Assembly: GCA_023078555.1 (NCBI GenBank)
Contig: CM041198.1
Location: forward strand, 2,468,800 to 2,532,799
DNA: 64,000 nt
Source: Ulva prolifera
Taxonomy: Eukaryota; Chlorophyta; Ulvophyceae; Ulvales; Ulvaceae
Direction: 5' to 3'
In this document: piece by piece, positions 11,176-23,586 of the stretch
How the letters are laid out: every line of letters starts with the position of its first letter
Position numbering within the stretch: position 1 is the stretch's first letter
The notes under the pieces: model-generated
The model's database searches: none
Told to the model about the DNA's origin: nothing
What the model saw: the letters and a program-made list of their open reading frames with translations, nothing else
Program-made: the position numbers and the translations under genes

Positions 11176-12764
11176 GTGACAACCCATATTATATGCGTTC
11201 GTCTGAAAACATGGCGACATGCTGAACGTCAGAACTCCAGGAGCGGATGAAACAAGGACCCTTGTCGAACATACAGCGTGCTGCTGAGCGCTGCGCGCGC
11301 CTGGATGGTACACATCAACACAACCGTCGTTCACAGCTGCATGTCATGCTCAGCTGTAGCTGTGGATCCCACTCGTGCCGCCAACGGGTCAGACGATAAT
11401 TTTCCAGTAGCAACGCACCAGCTTGGCTGCACAGCAGCACGGCTGCCGCGGTCGCCGGCCCAGACAGGCCGACACGCCCCATGCAGACCTCGTTGATCAG
11501 AGGTGAAGGCTTGTAAATGTCACCGCGCGCTCGTGTGTTCGAGCGTTCGGATGCAGGTCCGTACGTGGCAACACGATCGATGAAACCGACGAGACAGACA
11601 CACGCGGGAACGTTAACGAGAAGGCAGTGTTGGCGAACGTCGATCCAGTGCTGCGCATTTCTGGTTCAGGCCTGTTCACAGCACGTTGCGTGGCCGTGCA
11701 GGACGCATGTATACAGTCGACGCCAGGTGGTGGTGGTTAGCGGCGGAAATCTAAGCGATCGTTCACACCGTCGTTGCTTGATCGTTGGAGCCAGTGCTAT
11801 TTTGCTTCGGGTGTTCGCGGTGTGAGTACATGAACGAAACTTGTCATGACTGAAGAGCTCATGGAGGATCATCTGTCGGTAATGCATCCGTCAGCCGATT
11901 CTACTGTCATGACTACACGAGCGTGATCAGACAGCAAGCTTCGACAGCCACCATCATGCATGCGCGGGACGTAATGCTGTGCCCAACGTGCTTGAACCAC
12001 CTGTGAGGGCCCACCCAATGCGTCGTGGACTGGAACAGCTTAGAACAGGTCAACGCTTCCCGATTCAATCTGTGCTTTCCATCGGGGCCGAGTCTGAGGG
12101 ACGTTGCAGCCAGACGGCGCGTGCGGCTGTGAACGAGGTCATGGAATAGCATCATGGCATGCATGCACCATGAAGGCGCATGCATGCGCAGCTGTGACAC
12201 TTCACGTCGAGACCGCTGATGCATCATGACCGACACATAGATGCACCACCCACCGCGCCGCGGTGTGGGCAGGCTGACGAAGATGAGCGGGTTCTGGGCG
12301 GAGTGTTACGCATGAACGAAGCCAGAGAGGCAGGTGGCTCCGCAGAACGCAAGCAAAGGGACCATGCATGGCCATGGTGTATATGATGACAAATGTATGG
12401 CCTGTGGTGCACCACATAACTTTATGGCCTGTTGTGCACCACACACGCAACAACCAATCTCCGGCAATCAACTCAGACCGACACATTTGCGCCGCTGCAG
12501 CGCACGATATATCGATGCACCGATGCAGTTGCACATTGCTGCGCGAACGAAACACCGCCGGCGCTGTACACGCTCTCTCAACTCATCTCCAACACAAACA
12601 GAACTGCGATTTTCTGTTGTATCTGTGCTATTTAGAAGACGTCCGGCGGTGAGGATTGTTACAGAAGCGTGGAATGTCATGACTCGTCCGGATGCATCGA
12701 GGCGTCCAGATGCATGCGGGGTAAGCATCATATACCGCACAGGGTGCACGCCGCTTCTTCATCG
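11176..12764. other. Gene-free stretch
   Basis: No gene is recognised. Short frames on both strands show no family likeness. A short direct duplication with TATGGCCTG and GTGCACCACA occurs twice at about 12393-12444. TGCATGC motifs cluster near 12150-12190. Confidence 0.4.
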
Positions 12765-13152
12765 ATGTGAGGATGGTGCCACGCCAGCAAACCGCGATCT
12801 GGCCGTCCTCCTCTGCTCGTGTACATGTGGGTACCCGGCAGGCTGATTCACAATGGCTGCGCCGCCGCGGGAAGAAGGAATGTTACAGATTCAACGCGGA
12901 AGCACCTGCTCCATCAGTACAAGCGAAATCACTCCTCGCAGCGCTGCAGACACCCACGCCACAAATGACATGGGCCTTTCATAGGGGTCTAGAAACGGGT
13001 CTACATTTCGGTGCAACATCAATAAAAGCGTCCCAGCCCCGCCCACTGGCGGTCATGCGCCCCACGCGCAAGCCGCGGACTTCCGCTTCTGTGGCACTCC
13101 AGGGGCTCAGCACATTACTGGGCAAAACAAGTCATGCAAACAGCCCACCTCT
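12765..13152. repeat. 3' flank of paralogue B, duplicated at 19890-20297
   Basis: Matches the 3' flank of paralogue C over most of its length, with shared landmarks GAAGAAGGAATGTTACAGAT, GGGCCTTTCATAGGGGTCTA and CCCCGCCCACTGGCGGTCAT. It extends the B/C duplication beyond the stop codon and probably includes the 3' UTR. Confidence 0.8.
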
Positions 13153-14169
13153 TCACAGAACCGCGTCCGCGGCGGTGCCGCACGGCAGGATCGTCCCATC
13201 CCAGTCTGATGTAATGCCAGGGGTGCCGTTCAGGCGGCACTGCGAGAAGGTGTTGTCCCGCCTCACGCACAGGAATGCGGGGTCGCAGCACGCGCGCGCC
13301 TGGGCAAAGTTGGAGCCCGCGCACTGCCGGTTGTTGCGGATGCACTGCGCCGGGTCTGTGCAGAACGCCGGCACGGCTCCGGGCGTGGTAGTGGCTGGTG
13401 GGGGAGGAGGGGTCACGGTGGCAGGGGGTGGCGGGGGCACGACGGCCGCAGGGGGTGGGGGAACCACTGTTGGTGGGGGTGGGGGTACTACTGCCGCTGG
13501 GGGGGGAGGCACCACAGCCGCTGGAGGCGGAGGCGGGATTGTGACGGTGACCGCGGGTGGGGTGGGTGGCGCCACAGCAACGACTGGTGCCGGCGGTGGT
13601 GGTGCTGGCCCGAGGTCAACAACCTCATAGTCCACGTCCACGGTCACGTTGTTTCCACCAGAGCCACCCTCGACATCGATCTCGGACGTCACATTCAGGA
13701 AAATGGTGCACTCGTCGCCCTCGACCTGGGCCGAGGCGACGACGCTAGAGATCGCCGGGAGGAGGTCCGTGGTGATTGACGACACGGTGGCCTCGAAGTT
13801 GATGGCTGTCCCTGCCGGTATGCACAAGGGGCCCAAGACGGCATTGGCAAAGGCGCCCGCAAATGTGGGCTCGATTGCCTCGGCCACGATCTCCGCGGAG
13901 GTCTCGCAGAGGCGGTCGGGGCAGAGGGAGGTCGCGTTGGCGACGCCGCGCGCAAACGCAGCCGCCGTGGAATTGGCGAGCGCGTCGCCGAGCGCGCGCA
14001 GGTCGGCGCACGTCTCGCCGTTCGCGCCGGGAGAGACCTCGCAGTTCAGGAAGACTTCGGCGATCGCGGCGGCGGTGGTGTTTGCGATTGCCTGCAGGGC
14101 GGAGCCATAGTATCATGGTGGACCCGGAGTGTGTCGCAAAGACTGTCGCAGCAATGGAAAGAGGCAAAG

Positions 14170-14207
<38 letters not shown>

Positions 14208-16315
14208 TTGCTGTGAGCACAGTGGAAATCATGCTCCCATGGCGGTCACCGGCTGCACAGTTTGATGGGGTGCACAAAGAGAAATGCGTCACGCAGTGAC
14301 ATGTGTCGGCGCAGCAGGCCGCAGGAGACATGCACGGCCATGCATGCATGCACGAAGCAGATGCACACCGTGGTGATGGCGCTCTGGTTCGAGAAGGTCG
14401 GCACGCCGTCTGTGCCGCACGCGACAGCAACCGCCTCCACCGACAGCTGTGACAGAGCTTCAAACTCCTGCGTGAACTGCGTCAGGCCAGCGTTGACGGT
14501 GCAGAAGGCGGTCGTCGGCCCGGCGGTCGCGATTGTGTCCACAAGGACTTCACAGAACGTGTCGTTCACGATCGCCGTGGTGACCACCTGCACTGCTGCA
14601 TCCACTCACGCGCTCGTTCATGTGTACACATCTCGCGATTGTTCGCTCATTTATGCCTCGACAGATCGCTCCTCCACACGCAGCCTTCGTGGATACAGCC
14701 ATCATCCCGCCACACCGCCAGCAGGGCTGCAGATGCCGAGCAACGGCACAGCCCCCACAGCAAAGATGCTTGACTTCACCCCTGAGGCGACTGTGAAAGG
14801 GCCTCTCGCAAGCGCCGTGTCCCGTGAACCCAGCATCACATGGGCCTCTCACTGCGGCGCAAAACGGCAAACTTCCCGTATGTACGGTAACACAACAGCG
14901 CACGCATAGACTACCCGATCGAGTCTGGGAACGCGCCTGTCTGCCGCAATGCATAAATGAAGTCTGTATGAGCCCGAGACATATGACCACGTTCACAACC
15001 CAAGGTCAGGGTCACCACAGCTTTTGATATGCGGTGACATGCGGCCGAGGGGAGGGGGGGCTGACCTCTGCAGCAGCGTCGATTGAAGCATCGACGGCCG
15101 CCTGCACAAAAAAGTCGGCCGATTGGCTGACTGTCGAGCCTGGCGACGATGTGCCCGCGAGCGTGATCTCGGCCGAGGAGATGGCGTTCACGACGATCTC
15201 CTCGAGCAGCGTCGACGTGACGTTGGCCGCGGCGGTGCAGTTTGCGCACACCGTGGCCTCGGCGACGCCGGTGACGGCGGCGGAGGCGATGGCGGTGGCG
15301 ATGGCGGTCGCGAGGCTGAGGCCGTTCACGGTGAAGGAGGCCAGGTTATCTGCACCGGCGGAGCAGACTTGATTCAGTTGTGGGGGCCAGGCTTCAATCT
15401 CGGTGACGTAGAGTGGCCAGGGGCGGCCAGACGTAGCACATCAGTCTAGCCTGACGTGTGCCGTGAACGCTGACTCGAAAGAGCTCCCGAATCAGCGATT
15501 GCGGACCCGTGGGCACACAGAAACAGCACCCACGCCCACCGAAAAGCGCAGAGAGGAGGAGTGGGAGGCGCACTTGCTGTGCAGTCCGCAGTTGCGTTGG
15601 CGACGGCGCGAGCAACGACCGACACCGTGTCCGCTGCAATGTCACGGCCTGTTCGCTCCTCTGGGTTTCCGCCGCAGATGGCGTTGGTGAGAATGCTCAC
15701 TGCAAACAGCACCGCGTTGCACCGCAGTACACAGTGAAGTATTCTCGTCTCGCGGTGCACCGATCAACACTCACGATGCTCTGGGAGGCCTGTGCTCTGA
15801 TCATGATTTCACCAGAAACACCGGGACCTCTAGTTTAGCTTCCGAGGCCTCACCAATACACGTGGTCACTGGCCAGCTACCAGAACACCGGTTTAGGAGC
15901 CAGTGGCCATGCATACAGTGAACCCATGGTGGCCAATGGTGCATTACACGGCATACGCGGTCCCGTAAACTCGGAGTTGTCAATGTCCAATAGGGCTCAG
16001 TAAATTCAGATTTAGTGTTCTTTACACGGTGGGCTGCGGGGCTCCAGTTCTGAAGCCTGAATTGAACCTGTGCAGCACTGGCAGAGAGAGGCTGGACCTG
16101 CCACACGACGACAACGTGAATGGATCCACATCAGGCCCATGATCACACTTGCGATCAAGACATCTGTGAAGAGTCATGCTGCGTGTAGGAGACAGCTGCC
16201 CGGACAGCGCACAGGCGGAGGAGCACTTGAGTAGCAGAGGGGGAGGGGGCTGGAGCTTCAACGCTTGCATGCAGAGGGCTCTGCATGCAAAACAAGGGGA
16301 CAATCGGTTTTCCCT

Positions 16316-16355
<40 letters not shown>

Positions 16356-16448
16356 CGCACCCGCCTCAGCTGTGGCGGGTGGCGGTCTGGGAACCACCAG
16401 CTGCCGACCCTGTGATGACACATCGGGCGACGCTGTCTTGGGCAGTCA
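13153..16448 (-). CDS. Tandem paralogue B: proline-rich secreted protein with CBM1-like C-terminus; one-base insertion
   Basis: Same exon set as A and C: 16448-16361, 15699-15574, 15349-15066, 14587-14369, 14091-13153. The last four join in frame and closely match C. The last exon opens AIANTTAAAIAEV, has a long PPPPAAVVPPPPP-type stretch and ends in CTDPAQC, RQCAGSNF, RACC, CVRRD, FSQCR. The exon 16448-16361 is 88 bases where A and C have 87. One extra base in a G run around 16376-16390 shifts the frame and brings TGA before the donor; dropping one base from that run gives a reading parallel to C. Either the copy is damaged or the base is a sequencing slip beside the G39 tract. Upstream exons were not found. 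Confidence 0.78.
14172..14204. repeat. G33 tract in paralogue B intron
   Basis: A run of 33 G in the intron between exons 14587-14369 and 14091-13153, about 165 bases after the 5' splice site, farther than in the other introns. Confidence 0.95.
15955..16024 (+). repeat. Dispersed repeat R4, copy in paralogue B intron
   Basis: About 70 bases with GGTCCCGTAAACTCGGAGTT, CAATGTCCAATAGG, GCTCAGTAAATTCAGATTTA. Matches copies near 23931, 40524 and 54977. Confidence 0.7.
16317..16355. repeat. G39 tract in paralogue B intron
   Basis: The longest G run in the window, 39 bases. On the gene strand it starts only 6 bases after the 5' splice site at 16361. Confidence 0.95.
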
Positions 16449-17287
16449 CTGCATAAGCACCACGCTGCATCAACCTCAGCTCCAGACGTCCTCGCTGCAG
16501 GCAGTGAAGGCACGAGGATGTGCGGTCACGGTGCATTGGCTGCATGCAATGCGGGCGAAGGCTCACATCCGCAGCACCAATGGTATACTACAGTAAAACT
16601 GTTGGCATTGTGATGTGTGGTTGGCAATCAGATCTAGTGCTGTGATGCGATGAGGAAAACACACGAGGGCGCAGATGGTGGTGAACAGCTTGCAGGATGG
16701 CCTCATTCGTTGGCGCATTCTAGGTGTGTTAATGGTAGGAAATGATGCTGCGGTGGTGCTAGCAGCTGCCGATGAGCAGCACCAGTACACTGGTGCTCAT
16801 GATGAGTGCTCGTGTGTGCAATCAGGCTTTGTATCCCATCGGTATCGATCTGGTATCGGCTCGGCTCAATATAATTATTGAGCCGCCACGTTTAAAAACA
16901 GTTTAGGTATCATCGTTCCAGTCAGGCTTGGCTCAGAGACGAATGCTTGTCATATAATGCATACAAGCAATATGTAGCTTACGAGCTGCAGACAGACAGA
17001 GGTTCCTTACAAGATGTCAGGACACAAGTCAGAATCTGCTGTCCCAGCTGGGCGGGCTGGTGTATCACCCACCAGCCAGGGTGGCTAGCTGCAGCCCATG
17101 CTACCCATTCATACGCAGTCATGAGTACACCGCGGTCCTAGCAGCAGTGTAGTGCACTATAGTGGTCTGCTGCTGAAGCTTCAGCTTGACTGGTACTGCA
17201 AGTAGTGGTCTGCTGCTTGCAGCAGAAAGACACATGAGCCCCATCAGAGGCAGTTCTGAACTTCCTGTGAAGCTGGGCAGACAACAT

Positions 17288-17480
17288 GGCCGCTATTACC
17301 GAGAACGTAAGCCTCGAGGGCTTCGGTGTCCAAGATGTGGTAACCGCGCAGCGCGCTGCGTCGAGGCTTCTGCAGGCTGATCCCTTCGATGACGCAGGCG
17401 TTCGACTGCAACAGATGGCGCTATGGACGCGACCGCAGGAAAGATCTGGAGATGGTACTTCGGCATGGATGGCCCCGCGA
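17288..17480 (+). repeat. Duplicated block, partner of 24484-24630
   Basis: Shares scattered blocks with 24484-24630, such as TGTCCAAGATGTGG against TATCCAAGATTTGG, GATGACGC, and GCTATGGACGCGACC against GCGATGGACGCGACC. In one plus frame both copies read GF-x-x-QD ... ADP(F/L)DDA, so it may derive from an exon or an element gene. Confidence 0.5.
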
Positions 17481-17705
17481 TCAGCATGGTGAGCAGTCAG
17501 CAGGTATGCAGAGGTGCCAACTGGCGTGCGACCGCAGCGGAAAGCATGGGTTTATTGCAGTACATGCACGCGTACCAGCCGCTTCTGCTGGCGCGCAGTC
17601 GCGGCGTGAGGTTGCAGCCCTCGCACTGATCAACATGCCGGTGCGCCTCGAGGCATGCTGACTGGTGGCATGCCTCAACGGCAGCTAGGACGCGCGGATG
17701 TGTTT

Positions 17706-17757
17706 ACAAAACAGTGAACGGGAGAAGACAAACACCACAGAAGAATCTCGTCCGGGC
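17706..17757 (-). repeat. Dispersed repeat R2 copy
   Basis: Contains GTGAACGGGAGAAGACAAAC and GAATCTCGTCCG, the reverse complement of the R2 core. Confidence 0.7.
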
Positions 17758-18104
17758 GCCCGGGTGCACCCGGACGAGGAAGGTGCCGCGAGCTGAGCAG
17801 GGGTGCTAGATTCGGGATAGAAGAGTGAAGAATGCCGCATCGGCAGCATCTGCTCGTGGGCGCATATCTCTCGACACGAGATGTGAACAAGTGCAGGACA
17901 TGCAATGGCACCTGAACAGTCTGTATGCAGGGCTATGCTGTAGCTGTGGACAACTCTCCACGGCCCTGACGAGGCCCATGTCGAGTGGTTGTGTTGAAGG
18001 TTGGCGGCATCAACCGCTGCATGCAGAGGCGTTGAGGCCTCTAGGCCTCAACGTTTCTGCAGGCAGCATTTGATGCCCGCAACCAACACTCCGGCAGCGC
18101 GTAT

Positions 18105-18208
18105 GTTGATGTTGATTCGGATGAGAATCGGTTTCAGTGTTTGTTTTCTCCCGTTCACTCTTTTGTAAAGGTTTCAGTATTTGTTTTCTCCCGTTCACTC
18201 TTTTGTAA
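18105..18208 (+). repeat. Dispersed repeat R2, one full and one partial copy in tandem
   Basis: GTTGATTCGGATGAGAATCG leads into TTTCTCCCGTTCACTCTTTT at 18145-18168. The core then repeats head-to-tail at 18171-18208. Confidence 0.8.
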
Positions 18209-18375
18209 TGCATGCATCAATGATTCCGGCAGCGCCGTGTAGGTGTTCTGAGTGAACACCTGTTGAAGACCTCGTGTGCACATGACTGCTTGTGCATGTG
18301 TTCATGCCCACACGCTGTGTGTTTGAAACAGACCGAAGCTCAGCTCGTACACATGACGACGAGCTGAAAACCTTG

Positions 18376-19690
18376 CGCGCATCTGATGGTGAACGATCGT
18401 TGCATCAGGCTACGGGCACGTTCACACCGCGGTCCAGTAGGACACAAAGTTCACACCGACGCGACGAGCGTTCACCACTGCTCCGGACGAGGCAGCACGC
18501 AGGAGAGATTCATGATCAGATACATCGAGCGCCGTCTGCGCGAACTCTTTCTGCGCGACGCCGCTACTTCGCGAGGCACAGCGCACAACACAAGAAGATG
18601 ATCATGGCGAATCGTCACGATGGTGGGGGTTTCAACGGCGCAGCGATCACAGCGTCTTCACATTCAGACGTGCCTTCACCCTTCGAGCATCCACGGGATC
18701 ACATGTGAACACGCACGATGCGAACTTCATCACGCATCAGCGCCGCGACAATCAGCCCCTCGGAGCCGCGGCGTCCGCAGCGCCTCCGCCTCTCCGCCGG
18801 TCACGCATTGGCATGCATGTGAGCATGGTCTTCAGCGGCTAGCATAATCAGCAGACCATCGTACGCACGAATACGCCCGTGCACCCGCCTGCGGAGCTCG
18901 CACACTGGCACCACCAGCCGCGGCCCTTGAGGATCGTCACGACCCCAGGCGGCACGATGAGGACGCTGCTGCAGCCTCCACTGACAGGAACCGGTGTCCT
19001 GCCTCCGCTGTGGCCACACGTGGCAAAGCCATCCGCTGGACGCTTAACCGACAGCACAGCGTCAGCACCTCGACGCGACGCACAACTGGAAGCTGGTCGG
19101 GGCTGTAGCAGTGAAAGACAGAGCCCGGGACTCGCGCGAACCGTCACGAATCATCGCAGCGCAGGCGGATTCGGCTCAGAATTATATTTCTTTGTCTATC
19201 TGCGTAGGCGTGCATGGCATGGCGTGGGCATGCGTGCGTGTGAGGCGGACGCGGTGACTCGGGGCGCACCGACTTGGCCGCAGAGGAGCGAAGCGGTTGC
19301 GACTGCGGGGAGCAGGCCGCTGAAGAGGCCCATACTGCCTCCTTCTGCTGACCTCGGGTGGCGGAAGGCCCCGAACCGGGCTGGTCTTGGTCCTTTGGAA
19401 CGCGCGAGTGACGCTGCCGCACTGCGCTGCCTGTGCCGCTGTGCTAAATTCAAACGAGAATCAGTGAAAGGAGGCTGAAAATTAAATCCCTGAGCGGCGA
19501 TGCGTGCAGGCTACTTGTTCTAGCTACAGGCACACACGGATGGGCTCGTGCACCGCTCCAGCTCCTATCTATACATCGTCGAATCGAGCGTTCGATATGC
19601 AAGGAAACAAGTGCGACGACGGCGGCGCGGGCGACGTCGCCGTTGGTCTGTGCGAACAAGCGGCGCCGAAGCTTTGCGGAGTGTGCACAA
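18376..19690. repeat. Large duplicated segment D1, partner of 25865-27290
   Basis: Collinear with 25865-27290: ACGGGCACGTTCACACCGCG near 18411 and 25906; TAGCATAATC...ACCATCG near 18841 and 26459; and a block at 19228-19410 nearly identical to 26850-27020. In that block the minus strand of both copies reads MGLFSGLLPAVATASLLCG, which looks like a signal peptide. No continuous gene could be built, and the flanking sequence is much less conserved. Confidence 0.7.
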
Positions 19691-19889
19691 CGAACTCTAC
19701 TTCTCGTTCGCTGTCAGGACAGACGCTGGAGTAGAATCTGCCGGTGGTCAGGATCATCAAAAGTACAATTGTGAAAGTCTAGATCTGCACCACCGATGTG
19801 AACCTGCCGGCGCATTGAAGCGTTCGGATGTACGCGCCATACTTCATACCGCCACAGCATGTCCCACGCCATGGCCGTGACGAGGAGAC

Positions 19890-20297
19890 CACCATGCATG
19901 ACCGTGAAGGTGCCACGCTAACAAATCACGACCAGGCCGCGCACCTCTCTTCTGGCAGCTGTCTGACGGGCAACACAACGGCTACACGCCGTCGCGGGAA
20001 GAAGGAATGTTACAGATCTAACGCGGAAGCACCTGCTCCGGCAGTGCAAGCAAAATCACTCCTCACAACACTGCAGGCACCTGGCCCACGCCACAAACGA
20101 CACGGGCCTTTCATAGGGGTCTAGACACGGGTCTACATTTTGGCGCAACATCAATCAAAGCGTCCCAGCCCCGCCCACTGGCGGTCATGTGCCCCACGCG
20201 CAAGCCGCGGCCTCGCTGCGGCGGCACGCGCGACACACGCACTCAAGGGGCTCGGCACATTACTGGGCAAAACAAGTCATGCAAACATCCCGTCTCT
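19890..20297. repeat. 3' flank of paralogue C, duplicated at 12765-13152
   Basis: See the B flank. The homology begins near GGTGCCACGC and runs to the stop codon of paralogue C. Confidence 0.8.
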
Positions 20298-22427
20298 CTA
20301 GAGAACCGCGTCCGCGGCGGTGCCGCACGGCAGGATCGTCCCTTCCCAGTTTGCGGTAATGCCAGGGGTGCCGTTCAGGCGGCACTGTGAGAAGGTGCTG
20401 TCCCGCCTCACGCACAGGTATGCGGGGTCGCAGCACGCGCGCGCCTCCGGGATACCGGAGCCCGCGCACTGCCGGTTGTTGCGGATGCACTGCGCCGGGT
20501 CTGTGCAGAAGGCCGGCACGGTCCCGGGCGTGGTAGTGGCTGGTGGGGGTGGAGTCACGGTGGGAGGGGGTGGGGAGGGAACGACGGCCGGAGGGGGTGG
20601 GGGAACGACAGCTGGTGGGGGTACTACTGCCGCTGGAGGGGGAGGCGTCACGGCCGCCGGAGGCGGGGGGGTGATGGTGACGGCGGGTGGGGTGGGTGGC
20701 GCCGTGACGACGACTGGTGCCGGAGGCGGCGGCACTGGCCCTAGATCGATGGTTTCGACCTCCTGGAACGGAATCTCTTCGGTTTCAGTCGAGTTGTTGT
20801 CGGAATCGATGAAGGCAGTCACATTCAGCAGGATGTTGCACTGGTCACCCTCCACCTGGGCAGTGGCGATGACACTGGAAACCGCCGGCAGCAGGTTTGT
20901 CTGGATCTCCTGGATACTCGCCAGCGCGTTCACTGCAGTGCCCGGCTCCACACAGAAGTTGTTGAGGTTGATGCCAGAAAAGGCCCGCGCAAAGGTGGGC
21001 TCGATCGCCTCGGCCACGATCTCCGCGGAGGTCTCGCAGAGGCGGTCGGGGCAGAGGGAGCTCGCGTCGGCGACGCCGCGCGCAAACGCGGCCGCGGCCG
21101 CCCTCGCCACTGCAGACCCGGACGTTGCGAAAGTGAGACAGGTCTCGCCGTTGGCGCCGGGGCTGACCTCACAGTTCAGGAAGGCCTCAGCGATCACGGA
21201 GGCAGTCGTGTTGGCAATCGCCTGCAGGCCATGTTCATATTATCACGAAGGGGTCGGTGCCGACCGCCTGCTTATAAGCACCTGGAAGGAACAAGCAGGG
21301 GGTGCAGGGGGGGCTATGGCAGTAGTTCCGACTGGGTGTGTGATACCGGCCGTGTGGGGACACCGTGTGGGGAATGATACCCACACAGAGGCGTGGGTCC
21401 CGGATTAGCATTTAAAAAGCCAAAAGTGCTGGGAGCATTGTGAGCCCGCGGGCGCTCAGCCCACACCGCAGAAGACGCACGGGAGAGTGCATTGCCCTTG
21501 TGCCAGGAAACGTGTTGTACAGCGCCGGCTGTTGCTGCGGCTGCGTAGATACACCACCGGTCACGCGGCATGAGTATGGGCACCTGTGTGATGAAAATGC
21601 ATGCTCACGCGGCGTCGTGGCCACCATAAAGCAGGTTCAGTATGGACGCCCAGATTCCCACAATGCCAGGTACATGGCTCTCTTTCCAAAAGTCTGACGA
21701 AATGTATCGATGTCCGTGACATCCCACATCCGCACGAGGCACCGCACTCCTGCGAGGGCCGGACACGGCAGGCACAGAGGAGGTGCATACCGTGGTGATT
21801 CCGCTCTGATTGGAGAACGTCATCAAGCCGGGTGCTCCGCACGCAGCCGCGACCGCTTCGACTGACAGCTCTGACAGCGCCTCAAACTCCTGGGTGAACT
21901 GGGTAAGGCTGGTGTCGGCCGTGCAGAAGGATGTGCTCGGCCCGGCTGTCGCTACTGTATCCACGAACACTTGGCAGACGTTGTCGTCCACGATCGCCGT
22001 GGTGAGCACCTGTGCTACAACGTCCCATCAGGCGCACATGTGTCTATATCAACACACCCCTTTTTCGAAAGACCACTCGTCTGCATTTAGCTTGCGTGGA
22101 CACAGTCGCCGACATGCCAAGGTCAGCAGCGTTGCGCATGCACAGTCACTGGCACAGCTCCCATGCTGAAGAGTGGCCCACATCACCCTGTGCGTCCATG
22201 ACCGGACGTGCCGCAGCAGCCGTGTCCCCAGCGACCGACAACACGCGGGCCCCCCACCGTGGCGTACAGCCACATGCTTCCAACGCATGCGGGCGTTCAG
22301 TAACACGCATAGGCCACGCAAGTGAAGTTACTGTCTTTCACGATGTACAACTGCAGCCAGTACGAAGTCAAGAGCGGTGACCACGAACGGTATGCAAGTT
22401 TGGGGTGGCATAGCTCCCACAGGTGAC

Positions 22428-22467
<40 letters not shown>

Positions 22468-23550
22468 GGAGGGGGGCTGGGGGGGGGACCTCTGCTGCAG
22501 CGTCAATGGAAGCATCGACCACCGCCTGGACGAAAAAGTCGGCGGATTGGCTGACTGTGGAGCCTGGCGACGATGTGCCCGCGAGCGTGATCTCGGCCGA
22601 CGACACGCCGTTCACGACGATCTCCTCGAGCAGCGTCGACGTGACGTTGATCGCGGCTGTGCAGTTTGCGCAAATCGAGGCATCAGCAATGCCGGTGACG
22701 GCGGCGGAGGCGATGCCGGTGGCGATGGCGGTCGCGAGGCTGAGGCCGTTCACGGTGAAGGACGCCAGATTGTCTGCATGGGCAGAGCGAACTCGATGTT
22801 GCGGTGAACGGGGCCAGATTGGCTGCACGCGGAGGGAGCACGCGTCTAAAGGTAGCATGGTTCCTGATCTGGAGCTGCGGAAGGTCAGCCGAGGACAGTG
22901 CCGGGGCAGCCCGTGCTGCTGGGGGCGATGAAACGAGGCGCAGCAGCACAGACATGCAAGTGTCTGTGCTGAGGTCGACGGAACACGGGTGATGAAACAA
23001 GGTACAGGGCCACCTCGCGGTGCTGTGGATGGCGGAACTAGACAGAGGGCTGCCGTGCACAGCGTGAATGTTGGAGCAATGGTGAGGCGCAGGTGCCTGG
23101 CACTATGAGGCAACTTCAGCAGGGTGTATATTCCACCCCGCAAGCGCAGTCACGCGAAAACCGAATCCATGCTGTCTGATATGTTGCCTTTACATCACGC
23201 TGGGACACTGACCTCATAGGCTGCACTGTACAACGTTGAGGAGGGGGCGGCCCCTGGGACCAAGCAAAAGTGGCGAGAGGTGTATCGGGAGGACGCACTT
23301 GCTGTGCAGTCCGCGGTCGCATTCGCAACGGCGCGAGCAATGACCGTCACCGTGTCCTGTGCAATGTCTGTGCCGGTTCTTTGTTCCGGGTTTCCGCCAC
23401 AGATGGCGTTGGAGAGAATGCTCACTGCACATAGCGCAAAGATGTGGGTTGGTGTACAGGTGTATCATCAATGAAAGATGCAACTCATCATACAGCAACT
23501 CATCATTCATCCAAGAACTAAAAAATTGCCATGGATCTACCACAGATGCA

Positions 23551-23586
<36 letters not shown>

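Larger units (their letters stand above)
16449..19889. other. Repeat-rich spacer between paralogues B and C
   Basis: The missing 5' exon of B should lie near its right-hand end. A minus-strand reading MSTSVLVLLIGSC near 16805 is signal-peptide-like and its DNA is partly conserved upstream of C (about 24045-24095), but no donor fits. The spacer also contains the duplicated block 17288-17480, three R2 copies (17706-17757 and 18105-18208), and the large duplicated segment 18376-19690. No confirmed gene. Confidence 0.45.

Noticed and set aside
16563-16790. Hydrophobic minus-strand reading as first exon of paralogue B
   Set aside because: No donor gives the phase needed by the exon at 16448, and the sequence is not matched upstream of A or C.
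22328-23143. 271-codon minus frame running through a paralogue C exon and its introns
   Set aside because: It crosses the splice sites at 22490 and 22773 that are conserved in A and B; the outer parts are intron read-through, including the C37 tract.
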